Positions 16,620 to 27,907 of a DNA stretch of 64,000 nucleotides are shown here, one piece after another (position 1 is the stretch's first letter; the number at the start of each line of letters is the position of its first letter). The position numbers and the translations under genes are program-made. The DNA is from G963667915 sp965197385 (GTDB lineage Bacteria; Acidobacteriota; Vicinamibacteria; Vicinamibacterales; UBA823). The notes below the pieces were generated by a model. It saw only the letters and a program-made list of their open reading frames with translations. It had not been told where the DNA came from and searched no databases. Where the stretch lies: assembly GCA_965197385.1 (NCBI GenBank), contig CBDANA010000009.1:1-64000 (forward strand). The letters are read 5' to 3'.

Positions 16620-17103
16620 ATAACTTGAATTGATTTCGCTGGAGACGGTGGAAGACGAGCGGGCTATCGGGGTCGCGGCGTGCCCGCCGCCGCGCCAGGG
16701 CCTCGGCAATGGGGTGTGAGATCGGGAGAATCCGCCCCACCAGCGTCTTCGAGCGCGCGGGCGAGAGCCCGATGACGCCGCCGGCCTCGTCGATCTCGTC
16801 CCAGGTGAGGCCGAGGATCTCGTTCTTGCGCCAGCCGGAGTAGTAGGCGAGGTCGAGGATGTCCTGCCACGGGACGGGGAGATGGGCGCGGACGGCGAGG
16901 TATTCGGGGTGCTCGAAAAAGCCCTGGCGGGGGGGATTCTCGCGGAGCCGGTCGGGGAAGCCGGGCACGGTGTCGAGCCAGCCCCAGTGGACAGCGAGGG
17001 TGCACATGCGGTGGAGGGCCGAGGTCTCCCGGTTGATGGTGCCGGTGGCCGCCCCGGCGGCGCGCCGGGCGAGTTGATACTGGCGGATCTGGTGCGTGGT
17101 GAC
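16620..17103 (-). pseudogene. Tyrosine recombinase (integrase) fragment
   Basis: Middle part of a phage-type integrase. The core-binding end reads HQIRQYQLARRAAGAATGTI and NRETSALHRMCTLAVHWGW; the catalytic domain begins DILDLAYYSGWRKNEILGLT, holding the first catalytic Arg in the motif SGWRKNEILGL. The His-x-x-Arg box and the Tyr nucleophile are absent, and the N-terminal arm-binding domain is replaced by IS6 sequence. It is inactive and marks the site of a former genomic island or phage. Confidence 0.72.
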
Positions 17104-17723
17104 CGCAGAAGGTGTCGACCGACTCGAAAGAGATTCTGCACGATACCGTGAACCGACGCGAACCGTTGGAGCTGAGCGGCCGACTTGAAACGCCGCATCT
17201 GGCGCTCACGCTGTCGGGTCGGTTGATGAGAGACCTCCGCGCGGTTGTTCGCGTACTGATCGGTGCAGTGAAGCACCGATGGCATCACCGTGCGACAGGC
17301 GGCCGAGTAGCTGCGCAGCTTGTCGGTAATCAGGCGTCGCGGCACTTGCCGCTGGGTCTTCAGTAACTTGCGAAAGAAGCGCACCGCGGCGTGCCGATTC
17401 CGTCGCGGTTGCACGAGGATGTCGAGGACGTCACCGTCCTCATCCACGGCGCGCCACAAGTATTGCTGGCGACCCTGGATCGTGACGAACACCTCGTCGA
17501 GATGCCAGGTGTCTCCGAGCCGGCCACGTCGGCGCCGCAATCGGCCCGCATACTCAGGACCGAACCGTCGACACCACTTCCGGATGGCCTCATAGGTGAC
17601 TTCGACACCCCGGTGGGCCAGCAAGTCCTCCACGTCTCGGAAGCTGAGCGCGAAGCGATGATAGAGCCACACCGCGTGGCTGATGATTGCAGGGGGAAAC
17701 CGGTATCCGCGGTAGCTGGGCAT
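17104..17723 (-). pseudogene. IS6-family transposase, C-terminus truncated
   Basis: About 207 residues from MPSYRGYRFPPAIISHAVWLYH. The DDE core is visible: GDTWHLDEVFVTIQGRQQYL (first Asp), RRLITDKLRSYSAACRTVMP (second Asp) and the final region ERQMRRFKSAAQLQRFASVH. The family's last 25-30 residues after LFRVGRHLL are replaced at about 17104 by the integrase fragment in another frame. A long open frame through both is coincidental. No IS6 terminal repeats were identified. Confidence 0.78.
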
Positions 17724-17859
17724 GCGATAACTCTGCCAGCAGGAGGCCAAGTTGACTGTGAGCATGATTCCCCTGCCTGTCGGGGTTGCTCAGTGACACC
17801 GGTGGGTGCCGGTGGGCGCTGGCCTGACCCACAAGTTGACTGACCTACGGTCCTGGCTA

Positions 17860-18010
17860 CTGAACTGTCGGTCATCGTCCGTCGGCGATTGACACGGCAA
17901 CCCGTCTGACCGGATGGGCCGTGACCCAATAGGGGCCTGCTGCAACGTCGACCCATCACAGTCCTGTCCGCCCATCCGGCCGACGCACCAGCACCCGAGG
18001 AGGCCACCCG
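17860..18010 (+). ncRNA. Candidate IS110 bridge-RNA region, copy 2
   Basis: Non-coding leader upstream of the transposase. The block 17906-17942 (CTGACCGGATGGGCC, GTGACCCAATAGGGG, CCTGCTGC) and a second block CACAGTCCTGTCCGCCCA are shared with copy 1, while the segments between and before them differ. A conserved scaffold with variable loops is what a guide RNA would show. Ends and structure were not determined. Confidence 0.5.
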
Positions 18011-19096
18011 GTGACGAACCACAGGACTATCCAGCCTGACGCGCGGAAGGTGATCGTCGGCGTGGACACCCACAAGCACGTCCACGTGGCCGTGGCGATC
18101 GACACGAGGGGGGTCCGCCTCGACGATCGATCGTGTGCCGCCGACTCAGACGGCTACCAACAGCTGATCACCTGGGCCGAGCGTCACGGCCGCATCGCCG
18201 CGTTCGGCATCGAGGGCACCGGCAGCTACGGGGCGGGACTCACTCGCGCGGTCCGGCGAGCCGGGCACCAGGTGCTCGAAGTGAACCGAGGCGACCGGCG
18301 CACACGTCGAATCGCCGGGAAGTCCGACCCCGTGGATGCCGAGACCGCCGCGCGGTCGGTTCTGGCGGGCCAATCGACCGCCATCCCGAAGACCGCGGAC
18401 GGAGCGGTCGAGATGATGCGCCACCTCAAAGTCGCGCGCCGGACGGCGGTCAAAGCCCGCACCTCGGCGATGATCACGCTGAAGCAGATCGTCGTCACCG
18501 CGCCGCCCGCGCTGCGAGAGACCCTCAACCCGCTCGCCGACCAGGCGCTCCTCAAACGCTGCCGCGGATGGCGCTGCGGCACGATCGATACGCCGACCGC
18601 CTCGGCGAAACATACCCTCCGGGCGCTCGCCCGTCGCTGGTTCGCTCTCTCCGTCGAAATCGTGGACCACGACCGTCACGTGAGTCGACTCACCACCCAG
18701 ACCTCACCGACGCTGCGTGAGGGCTTCGGCATCGGTGCCGACACCGCCGCCGAACTGCTGATCATCTTTGGCGACACCCCCGATCGGATTCATTCTGAAG
18801 CCGCCTTCGCCAAGCTTTGCGGGGCCTGCCCCATCCCGGCTTCGTCCGGGATGACGACGGGGCGCCACCGCCTCTACCGCGGCGGTCATCGCCAGGCCAA
18901 CGCCGCGCTCCACCGGGCCGTCATCGTGCGGATGCGGTTCCACACACCAACCCTCAACTACGTCGAACGACGCACCGCTGAAGGGCGGCCCAAACGGGAG
19001 ATCATCCGCTGTCTTAAACGCTTTCTCGCCCGCGAGATCTTTCAGCGCGTGATGGCAGACTACCGAGCGCGCCAAGCCGCAGACTTGGCGGCCTGA
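18011..19096 (+). CDS. IS110-family transposase (DEDD recombinase)
   Basis: A 361-residue protein with GTG start preceded by GAGGAGGCC. The RuvC-like domain carries VIVGVDTHKHVHVAVAID, FGIEGTGSYGAG and GKSDPVDAETAA; the C-terminal domain carries GACPIPASSGMTTGRHRLYR with the conserved Ser, then REIIRCLKRFLAREIFQRVM. It is closely similar to the transposase at 1911-2996 over the whole length with scattered differences. Intact. Confidence 0.93.
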   Translation: MTNHRTIQPDARKVIVGVDTHKHVHVAVAIDTRGVRLDDRSCAADSDGYQQLITWAERHGRIAAFGIEGTGSYGAGLTRAVRRAGHQVLEVNRGDRRTRRIAGKSDPVDAETAARSVLAGQSTAIPKTADGAVEMMRHLKVARRTAVKARTSAMITLKQIVVTAPPALRETLNPLADQALLKRCRGWRCGTIDTPTASAKHTLRALARRWFALSVEIVDHDRHVSRLTTQTSPTLREGFGIGADTAAELLIIFGDTPDRIHSEAAFAKLCGACPIPASSGMTTGRHRLYRGGHRQANAALHRAVIVRMRFHTPTLNYVERRTAEGRPKREIIRCLKRFLAREIFQRVMADYRARQAADLAA

Positions 19097-19153
19097 ACGA
19101 CCGTCTTGACATATAGGGGCGTCAAGGCCCTTTGGGTGGATGCAGACCGTCGG

Positions 19154-19268
19154 TGGTTTGCGCAAGCTCCGGCCTCGCGGCGTCCCACTCGTCGAGTGGC
19201 AGCTCACTTTCGCCGCCACGGCCTATAACTTGGTCCGCCTGCGGAATCTGGAGGCGACGTGTCCCTGA
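19154..19268 (+). pseudogene. IS1182/IS5-like transposase C-terminal remnant
   Basis: The frame GLRKLRPRGVPLVEWQLTFA followed by ATAYNLVRLRNLEATCP and a stop is the typical end of an IS1182-type transposase (..W.L...AYNL.RL..L). Downstream, GGTTCTTCAGCAGCCTGCTAG at about 19379-19399 resembles the terminal repeat of such elements, so the remnant probably extends to 19400. The remainder was removed when IS110 copy 2 arrived. Confidence 0.55.
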
Positions 19269-19446
19269 TCGCCGGCCGCGCGTGTCGCCGGCCCCCATCG
19301 GGGTCAGCGCACACCCGTGCGCACTGTCGTCGGGCGGTCGTCACCCGCATGATGCTTAAGAAAACAGCCCGATACCCGGGTTCTTCAGCAGCCTGCTAGA
19401 ACTGGTTCGAGGAACTCCAGGCACGGGTGCCGACGCCGTGAAGCGT

Positions 19447-19830
19447 TCACGCTGCCGACGTTTTCCGCGGCCGGCCTCGGCGCTTCACCGTGGTGCGCCG
19501 CTTCGGAATCTCGACTAGATTGCCGGCGATCGTCTGCCGAGCATGCCAGAGATCCCACGCCATTTGGGCACGCATCCAGAACTCTGGCGACATGTCGAGC
19601 AGCGCCGCAAGACGCAGCGCCGTATCGGCCGACACCCCTCGCTTACCGCGGATGACCTCGTTCAGCCGGTTCCGCGTCATCCCCATGCGCTCCGCCGCGA
19701 CGCGCTGCGAGATGCCCGCTGGCTTCAGGAATTCTTCCCAGAGCAGTTCGCCGGCATGCGGGAGTGGCGCCGCGTCAGGCAGCAAGAATTCAGTGTGTGT
19801 AGGGTTCGCCGCAGTGGACCTCGTAGGCAT
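19447..19830 (-). CDS. higA: HigA-family antitoxin
   Basis: A 127-residue helix-turn-helix antitoxin. After an N-terminal extension comes HAGELLWEEFLKPAGISQRV, AAERMGMTRNRLNEVIRGKR and SADTALRLAALLDMSPEFWM, the HigA/VapI signature, followed by RAQMAWDLWHARQ. The basic tail (RRTTVKRRGRPRKTSAA) is longer than usual. HigA binds and neutralises HigB and represses the operon. Its gene follows higB and overlaps its end by 41 bases. HigA is intact while HigB carries a premature stop. Confidence 0.9.
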   Translation of the reverse strand: MPTRSTAANPTHTEFLLPDAAPLPHAGELLWEEFLKPAGISQRVAAERMGMTRNRLNEVIRGKRGVSADTALRLAALLDMSPEFWMRAQMAWDLWHARQTIAGNLVEIPKRRTTVKRRGRPRKTSAA

Positions 19831-20083
19831 CGCCGTCCTCCCATCGAAACGTGATCCGGTATTTCATCGTGACGCGGATGGCGTGATACCCGCGCAGATC
19901 GCCTTTGAGCCTTTCCAGGCTCAGCGAGGCGCCTTTGAGGTCTCGCAGGCTCGAGGCAAAGTGAACCAGCGCCAGCCGTCATCGCATGGTCGGCCACAGA
20001 TCCCTCGCCAACCCTCGGGCCGCCTTGGTGTTCCGCCCGTGAAAGAGATCCTCGGTGCCGCTGTCTCGGAAACTCCGAATCAT
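19790..20083 (-). pseudogene. higB: HigB toxin gene with premature TGA
   Basis: The 98-codon frame encodes a RelE/HigB-type ribosome-dependent mRNA interferase: MIRSFRDSGTEDLFHGRNTK, AARGLARDLWPTMR, then TGA at 19979-19981, then in the same frame RLALVHFASSLRDLKG, LSLERLKGDLRGYHAIRVTM, KYRITFRWEDGDAYEVHCGE. All family motifs lie in one continuous frame, and family members have Arg or another residue at the stop. A single C-to-T change of CGA would create it. The truncated 34-residue product lacks the catalytic region. Confidence 0.8.
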
Positions 20084-20159
20084 GCCGACGATTAATGATA
20101 CATGGATACCGGGTCATCGTAAACTATTTATCAAGCGACACCAACGATGAAGTGAGTCC

Positions 20160-21425
20160 TCAGCCCTCTGACCTGCGATCCACCACCCGCCGGGCTTTCA
20201 GCTCGAACCGGGGGAGTGCGCCGACCGGCATGGCGCGCGTCGGGATGCGCACGGCGAGACGTTGTGAGAACGCGTCGGCGAGGGCGCTGGCGATTTCGTC
20301 CGTGGCTTCCACCTCGACCGCCAACTCTTCCATTTCCTGGCGCCGCGTCCGGATGATCCGGAACTCCGCGATCTCGAAGTCCCTGACGATCGCCTCGATC
20401 GACGACGGGTAGATGTTGATGCCGCGCAGGACCATCAAGTCGTCGGCCCGGCCGATCAGGCCGCCGGGCAACTGCAGAAAGGTCCGTCCGCAGTCGCAGG
20501 TATGACCGCCTGCCCTGACGAGGTCGCCCGTACGATATCGGATGACCGGCCAGCCAGAACGGCCCAGGTTCGTCACGACGAGCTCGCCGGGCGTGCCCGG
20601 CGCGGCCGGCACACCCGTGCGCGAGTCGAGGATTTCGACGATGAATTCCGATTCGATGATGTGTAGTCCGGTCTGTGCCGCGCAGGTGTAGCCGTAGGCG
20701 CCGACCTCGGTGGCTCCAGAGTGATCGAAGCAGGTGGCGCCCCACGCGGCCTGGATCCGATCTCGTACGGCTGGAATGGACGCGCCGGGCTCGCCGGCAT
20801 GAATCGTGGCGTGCACGGCGAAGGTGGACAGATCGATCTGCTCCTCCCGCGCCACCTCGGCTAGGCGCAGGGCGTAGGTCGGCGTGCTCAACAGCACGGT
20901 GGCCCGGGTGCTGGCCATCATCTGGAGGCGGGCCTTGGAATCGAGGCCGCCGCTGGGAATGCTCAGCGCGCCCAGCCGACGTCCGGCGGCGTGCGCGGCC
21001 CAGAACCCGATGAACGGGCCGAAGGAGAACGCCAGGAACAGCCGGTCGCGATCGGTTACGCCGGCGCTGCGGTAGACGTACTGCCAGCACTCGATCCACC
21101 AATTCCAGCTCTCACGGGTATCGAGGATCATCAACGGCCGGCCGGTGGTGCCCGATGTCTGGTGGTACGTCAGGTAGCGCTCGGGCGGGTAGGTGGCGAT
21201 TGTGCCGAGCGGCGGCGCCGCCGTTTGGTCGGCGACCAGTTCGCGCTTGGTCGTGAACGGCAGCGACATGAAGTCATTCCAGTCGAGCGGTAGGGGTAGC
21301 GCACCGAACTTCGCCGCATAGAACCGGTTGTGGGGGAGAATCTCGGCGAGCAGCGCGTTGAACCGCTCGAGTTGACGCGCTCGCGTGCGCTCCGGCGGGG
21401 CGGTTTCGAGATCGGGCTTGTACAC
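20160..21425 (-). CDS. PaaK-like aryl-CoA ligase
   Basis: A 421-residue adenylate-forming enzyme of the phenylacetate-CoA ligase family, which activates an aromatic acid with ATP and CoA. The P-loop-like AMP motif is YHQTSGTTGRPLMILDTRES; other motifs are FDHSGATEVGAYGYTC, GWPVIRYRTGDLVR and LIGRADDLMVLRGINIYPSS. A four-Cys-type pair CDCG (HTCDCGRTF) is typical of PaaK. C-terminal domain ends LPRFELKARRVVDRR with the catalytic Lys. In this cluster the likely substrate is benzoate or a substituted benzoate feeding boxB/boxC; this is inference, since known box ligases are of the longer BclA type. It is followed on the minus strand direction by nothing and preceded by the OsmC gene, 41 bases away. 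Confidence 0.85.
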   Translation of the reverse strand: MYKPDLETAPPERTRARQLERFNALLAEILPHNRFYAAKFGALPLPLDWNDFMSLPFTTKRELVADQTAAPPLGTIATYPPERYLTYHQTSGTTGRPLMILDTRESWNWWIECWQYVYRSAGVTDRDRLFLAFSFGPFIGFWAAHAAGRRLGALSIPSGGLDSKARLQMMASTRATVLLSTPTYALRLAEVAREEQIDLSTFAVHATIHAGEPGASIPAVRDRIQAAWGATCFDHSGATEVGAYGYTCAAQTGLHIIESEFIVEILDSRTGVPAAPGTPGELVVTNLGRSGWPVIRYRTGDLVRAGGHTCDCGRTFLQLPGGLIGRADDLMVLRGINIYPSSIEAIVRDFEIAEFRIIRTRRQEMEELAVEVEATDEIASALADAFSQRLAVRIPTRAMPVGALPRFELKARRVVDRRSEG

Positions 21426-21466
21426 CGTCGTCCACCGGGAGTCGTGGATTATGGCCGAGAGCCGCG

Positions 21467-22672
21467 CTACGCCCTGTCCGAGGCAGCCGGCAGTGGCACC
21501 GGCGAGCCGTTCAGGGTCGCGCGTATCGTCGTCGGGAAGGCTGCTCGCATCGATCCGTGCAGGAAGCAGGTTTGTTCTCCCATCCGCACAGACTTACGTG
21601 CCACGTCGTCCCGCTCGTCCGCGTCGATGAAGACCTGGGTGTCGACCGGTGCAGCCTCTGCGACGGCGCTCTCGGCGACCGGCTGGGTGTACGTGTTCTG
21701 CTGCACGATGCGGGTCGACGTGACCTTCTGCTTCGTGATATGCGCGTAGCGTCCCAGTTGCGTCATGTAACAGAACCCGATGCCAGCCGAGAGATAGGCC
21801 AGCGGGGGCGGGGTGGTGTCGCCGATGCCGACGTTGGCGAGGAAACGGAAGCTGCTGCCAAGCGGCTGGAACAGCCGAATGTCCGTTTCCAGGAGATCGC
21901 CGCCGACGAGCCGGGCGTCCGAACGCACGTGGAGGGTCCGCTTCTGCTCGGACTTCAGGCTCGACCCGGCGCCGCCCGCCACCCCGTGCTGCGCCTCGAT
22001 GGTTTCCGTCTTGACGATGATCTCCGGCCGGTACTGCTCGTCCGCGGCCGGGGTCACCCCCGCGAAGCCGGGAAGCGGGTCGGCGAGTGCCCCAGCCGAC
22101 GCGGCCATCTGGCTGCCCACATCGAGTGGGTGCCCGTTCAACTGGAGCGCGAACGTATTGGTGAAGAGGTCGCGCATCACGGCGTGGCCAGGTGACTGCG
22201 CCAACGCGCGGCTGACGAGATCGGCCGCCACCTCGAGGGGGACATTGGCGTCGAGGGCGACGTCGAGCGTCACCGGAACGCCCGAGCCGGTCATGTCGCC
22301 GCGAAGCGCCGACCCCGTCATCGTGTACTTCGTGTCCTGTCCGGTCGAGAGCGCTCGCAGCGTCACCCCGCGGCGGCGGCACAGGCGCAGCAACTGCGAC
22401 ATGTAGCAGAAGTGCAGGCCGGCCGCAAAGTAGGCGAGCGGAAACGGCGCCAGGTCGGTCCCGTTGAGGTACGGCCCCTCGTCGCACGCCATGCGCCACG
22501 TCGGGCCGGCCGGTTCGACCTGCCGGACCAGCACCTCCTTCTGCATGCCTTCGAGCGACCGGACGTCAACCTGGAACGCGCGGCGGAGGCTGCGCACCTC
22601 GTCCGATCGGGCTGGCGATCCGTCCACCACCTTGAAGACGAGCGGCGTGTCGAAATCCTGCAATCTAGGCAT
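21467..22672 (-). CDS. Protein with two OsmC-like domains
   Basis: A 401-residue protein. The start MPRLQDFDTPLV is taken because translation begins there without running into the boxC promoter; the longer frame overlaps it. Two OsmC/Ohr-fold repeats are visible, each with the helix carrying the reactive Cys: LAYFAAGLHFCYMSQLLRLC in the first and LAYLSAGIGFCYMTQLGRYA in the second. OsmC domains reduce organic or lipoyl-linked peroxides. The gene is divergent from boxC and co-directional with the CoA ligase, so it may protect the cluster from peroxides or thioester damage arising in the epoxidase reaction; that role is inference. Confidence 0.8.
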   Translation of the reverse strand: MPRLQDFDTPLVFKVVDGSPARSDEVRSLRRAFQVDVRSLEGMQKEVLVRQVEPAGPTWRMACDEGPYLNGTDLAPFPLAYFAAGLHFCYMSQLLRLCRRRGVTLRALSTGQDTKYTMTGSALRGDMTGSGVPVTLDVALDANVPLEVAADLVSRALAQSPGHAVMRDLFTNTFALQLNGHPLDVGSQMAASAGALADPLPGFAGVTPAADEQYRPEIIVKTETIEAQHGVAGGAGSSLKSEQKRTLHVRSDARLVGGDLLETDIRLFQPLGSSFRFLANVGIGDTTPPPLAYLSAGIGFCYMTQLGRYAHITKQKVTSTRIVQQNTYTQPVAESAVAEAAPVDTQVFIDADERDDVARKSVRMGEQTCFLHGSMRAAFPTTIRATLNGSPVPLPAASDRA

Positions 22673-22735
22673 TCGGTCTGGTTTAGCCGTCGGTTCGGCG
22701 GACTCGCGCTGCATTATATCGTGACATCCTGCTGT

Positions 22736-22765
22736 TTGACGGCCCGCGGCCACGGCGATCATAAT
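22736..22765 (+). promoter_or_regulatory. Candidate sigma-70 promoter of boxC
   Basis: TTGACG at 22736-22741 and CATAAT at 22760-22765 are 18 bases apart. Transcription would start near 22772, only a few bases before the ATG at 22775, so the mRNA would be nearly leaderless, which fits the absence of a clear ribosome-binding site there. The region is shared with the divergent OsmC gene. Confidence 0.4.
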
Positions 22766-22774
22766 GGCGGGTCA

Positions 22775-24430
<1,656 letters not shown>

Positions 24431-24443
24431 GAGGCGCACGTTC

Positions 24444-25862
<1,419 letters not shown>

Positions 25863-25865
<3 letters not shown>

Positions 25866-26036
25866 AAAGTCCAGCGGCATTCGGCCGCCGATGCATCCCG
25901 GCTTCGGCGGCACTGGGCGTTGTCCACGATGGGTCAAGTCCTCTCGGTATTTTCCCTCCTCACACCTTGCCCGGGCGACCGCGGCTTTGGTTCAGCGGGG
26001 TCTCGGTGCGGCGCCGGACGTTCACCACGGGCTGCT
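25863..26036 (-). repeat. Dispersed 190-bp repeat, copy R3
   Basis: The segment matches, in reverse orientation, the full repeat at 31723-31911: GATGCATCCCGGCTTCGGCG, TGGGCGTTGTCCACGATGGG, GGTTCAGCGGGGTCTCGGTG and the right end GTTCACCACGGGCTGCT. Its left end is reduced to AAAGTCC beside the boxB stop. It separates boxB from the next gene of the pathway without obvious promoter or terminator. Confidence 0.8.
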
Positions 26037-26052
26037 GGAAAGTGAGTCGAGG

Positions 26053-26898
26053 ATGACCCGGTCGATTGCTGTGCTGGGCGCGGGCACGATGGGGCACGGG
26101 ATCGCTTGGGCGGCGGCCGTCGGAGGGTTCGAGACGCGGTTGTTCGACGTGTCGCGCGACGCGCTCGACCGGGCCAGTGCGGCGTTCGATACGATCGGCG
26201 CGAAGGCGGTCGAACTGGGCAAGCTGGCGGCCGACGATCTGGCGTCGGTGCGCGGGCGGATCTCGATGTTGGGCAATCTCGGCGCTGCGCTTTCCGGCAT
26301 CGACTTCGTCATCGAGGCCGTGCCGGAGCGCATGGACCTCAAGCTCTCGGTCTTGGCCGAGGTCCAGCGGCAGGCGCCGCCCGCCGCGGTCATCGCCTCG
26401 AACACGTCGGCCCTCAGCATTACCGAGATGTCGGCGGCGCTGTCACGGCCTGAGCGCGCGGCCGGCATGCACTTCTTCAATCCGGTACACAAGATGAAGC
26501 TGGTCGAGGTGGTGTGCGCCCTGGAAACGGCACCGGAGACGCTGGACGCTATCGAGGACGTCGCGCGGCGCATGGGGAAAGAGACGGTGCGCATCCGCGA
26601 GTCGCCCGGCTTCATCACGAGCCGCGTGAACGCGATGATCGGCAACGAGGCCTTCTTCATGCTGCAGGAGGGGATCGCGTCGGCGCGCGACATCGACAAG
26701 GCGCTCAAGCTCGGGCTGAATCACCCGATGGGGCCGTTCGAGCTGGTCGATCTCGTCGGCCTCGACACGCGGTTGAGCGTGCTCGAGTTCCTGCACGTCA
26801 GCCTGGGCGAGAAGTACCGCCCGTGTCCCCTGCTCGTGCAATATGTGCGGGCGGGACGGCTGGGGAAGAAGACCAGCAAGGGCGTCTACGAGTATTGA
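26053..26898 (+). CDS. 3-Hydroxyacyl-CoA dehydrogenase
   Basis: A 281-residue NAD-dependent enzyme that oxidises a 3-hydroxyacyl-CoA, here most likely 3-hydroxyadipyl-CoA formed after the box ring cleavage. Rossmann motif VLGAGTMGHGIAWAAA at residues 7-22, SNTSALSITEM, catalytic His in GMHFFNPVHKMKLVEVV with its Glu partner after ARRMG...IRESPGFITSRVN, and C-terminal HPMGPFELVDLVGLDT. Length fits the short bacterial type. GTCGAGG precedes the ATG at 26053; upstream the frame would cross the repeat. It lies 187 bases after boxB, the gap being filled by the repeat. Confidence 0.93.
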   Translation: MTRSIAVLGAGTMGHGIAWAAAVGGFETRLFDVSRDALDRASAAFDTIGAKAVELGKLAADDLASVRGRISMLGNLGAALSGIDFVIEAVPERMDLKLSVLAEVQRQAPPAAVIASNTSALSITEMSAALSRPERAAGMHFFNPVHKMKLVEVVCALETAPETLDAIEDVARRMGKETVRIRESPGFITSRVNAMIGNEAFFMLQEGIASARDIDKALKLGLNHPMGPFELVDLVGLDTRLSVLEFLHVSLGEKYRPCPLLVQYVRAGRLGKKTSKGVYEY

Positions 26899-27007
26899 CG
26901 GCAATCCCGTCGGATTGTCCCTTTGCGGGACTGCCCCTCGCTGCCACTCGGGGCCCACGCTTCGTGTGATTCTTGGCGAGGTGGCACGTCCTGCGTGACG
27001 GAGATTC

Positions 27008-27784
27008 ATGTCCTATAGGAATATTCGAGTGACGGTGGAGGAGGGTGTCGCCGTGCTGACCTTCGACCGGCCGGAGGTCAGAAACGCATTGAATCTTGAA
27101 ACGGTAGAGGAGGGTAACGCAGCTCTGAAGGCGCTGGTCGCTGATGGCAGCGTCGGCGTGCTGATTCTGACCGGGGCCGGTGACCAAGCGTTCGTGTCGG
27201 GGGCGGACATCAACGAACTGCGCGAGCGAACCCGAGACGAAGGGTTGGCGGCGATCAACTCGTCGTTCTTCGCGACGGTGGAGCGATTTCCACGGCCCAC
27301 GATCGCGTCGGTCAACGGCTACGCCCTGGGTGGCGGCTGCGAGCTGGCACTGGCCTGCGATCTCCGTATCGCGGCCGACACGGCAAAGTTCGGCCAACCG
27401 GAGCTCGGCCTGGGCATCATTCCTGGCGCCGGCGCCACGCAGCGGTTGCCGCGGGTGGTCGGCCTCGGCCGGGCCAAGCATTTGATCTTAACCGGGGAGA
27501 TCATCGACGCCGCGCAGGCGCTGGAGATCGGGCTGGTCGGCGCCGTCGTGCCGGCGGCGGAGCTCGCATCGACGGCGCAGGCGCTGGCTCGGCGTATCCT
27601 GCGCCAGGGGCCGCTCGCGGCACGGCTGGCGAAACTGGCGATCAACGCCTCCGCGCGTGTCGATCTCGACTCTGGCCTCTTGCTCGAGACGCTCGCCCAG
27701 GCGGTCTGTTATCAGTCAGACGACAAGCGGGAAGGCACCACGGCCTTCCTCGAGAAGCGAAAACCGAAGTTCACCGGCCGGTAG
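27008..27784 (+). CDS. Enoyl-CoA hydratase/isomerase
   Basis: A 258-residue crotonase that hydrates an enoyl-CoA double bond, fitting the beta-oxidation part of benzoyl-CoA breakdown. Motifs: AVLTFDRPEVRNALN, oxyanion-hole GAGDQAFVSGADINELRER, second oxyanion helix SVNGYALGGGCELALACDLR, and catalytic Glu region FGQPELGLGIIPGAGATQRL. The tail (KREGTTAFLEKRKPKFTGR) is the standard lid. Preceded by a GGAG-like sequence before ATG 27008 and 109 bases after the dehydrogenase gene. Confidence 0.93.
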   Translation: MSYRNIRVTVEEGVAVLTFDRPEVRNALNLETVEEGNAALKALVADGSVGVLILTGAGDQAFVSGADINELRERTRDEGLAAINSSFFATVERFPRPTIASVNGYALGGGCELALACDLRIAADTAKFGQPELGLGIIPGAGATQRLPRVVGLGRAKHLILTGEIIDAAQALEIGLVGAVVPAAELASTAQALARRILRQGPLAARLAKLAINASARVDLDSGLLLETLAQAVCYQSDDKREGTTAFLEKRKPKFTGR

Positions 27785-27885
27785 CAGCCGGGTGTCGAGC
27801 CGGTCCTCCGGTACTCGATCGACGAGGGCCGTCGCCGGCCGGTTGCTTGGGTGCCTGGGTAGGTGTATTCTCTCTTTGCAGAATG

Positions 27886-27906
27886 ATATGGAATTTGATT
27901 CCGTAT
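27886..27906. promoter_or_regulatory. Palindromic operator at the IclR gene start
   Basis: ATATGGAAT, three bases TTG, ATTCCGTAT: nine-base arms with one mismatch. IclR-family operators commonly have a TGGAAT/ATTCCA core, as here. The dyad ends one base before the first ATG of the regulator gene, so bound protein would block its transcription or translation: autoregulation is likely (inference). No second copy was seen before boxC. Confidence 0.6.
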
Positions 27907-27907
27907 A

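Larger units (their letters stand above)
17860..19118 (+). mobile_element. IS110-family element, copy 2
   Basis: Right end is the block GTCTTGACATATAGGGGCGTC(A) at 19101-19122, shared with copy 1. The left boundary is approximate, set by loss of similarity in the leader. The bases right after the shared block are AGGCCCTTTGGG here and GTACCCTTACGGG in copy 1, both containing CCCTT and GGG, which fits a guided choice of target. On its right lies an IS1182-like remnant. Confidence 0.75.

Noticed and set aside
16611..17765. A single long frame covering IS6 transposase and integrase as one fusion protein
   Set aside because: The integrase residues are in a different frame; after 17104 this frame has only low-complexity codons.
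19979..19981. TGA as selenocysteine in HigB
   Set aside because: HigB toxins are not known to contain Sec or a conserved Cys at this site; a nonsense mutation of CGA explains it.
22412..22774. Open frame upstream of boxC extending the protein by 121 residues
   Set aside because: It overlaps the OsmC gene on the other strand and has no BoxC-like residues; the family N-terminus starts at ATG 22775.
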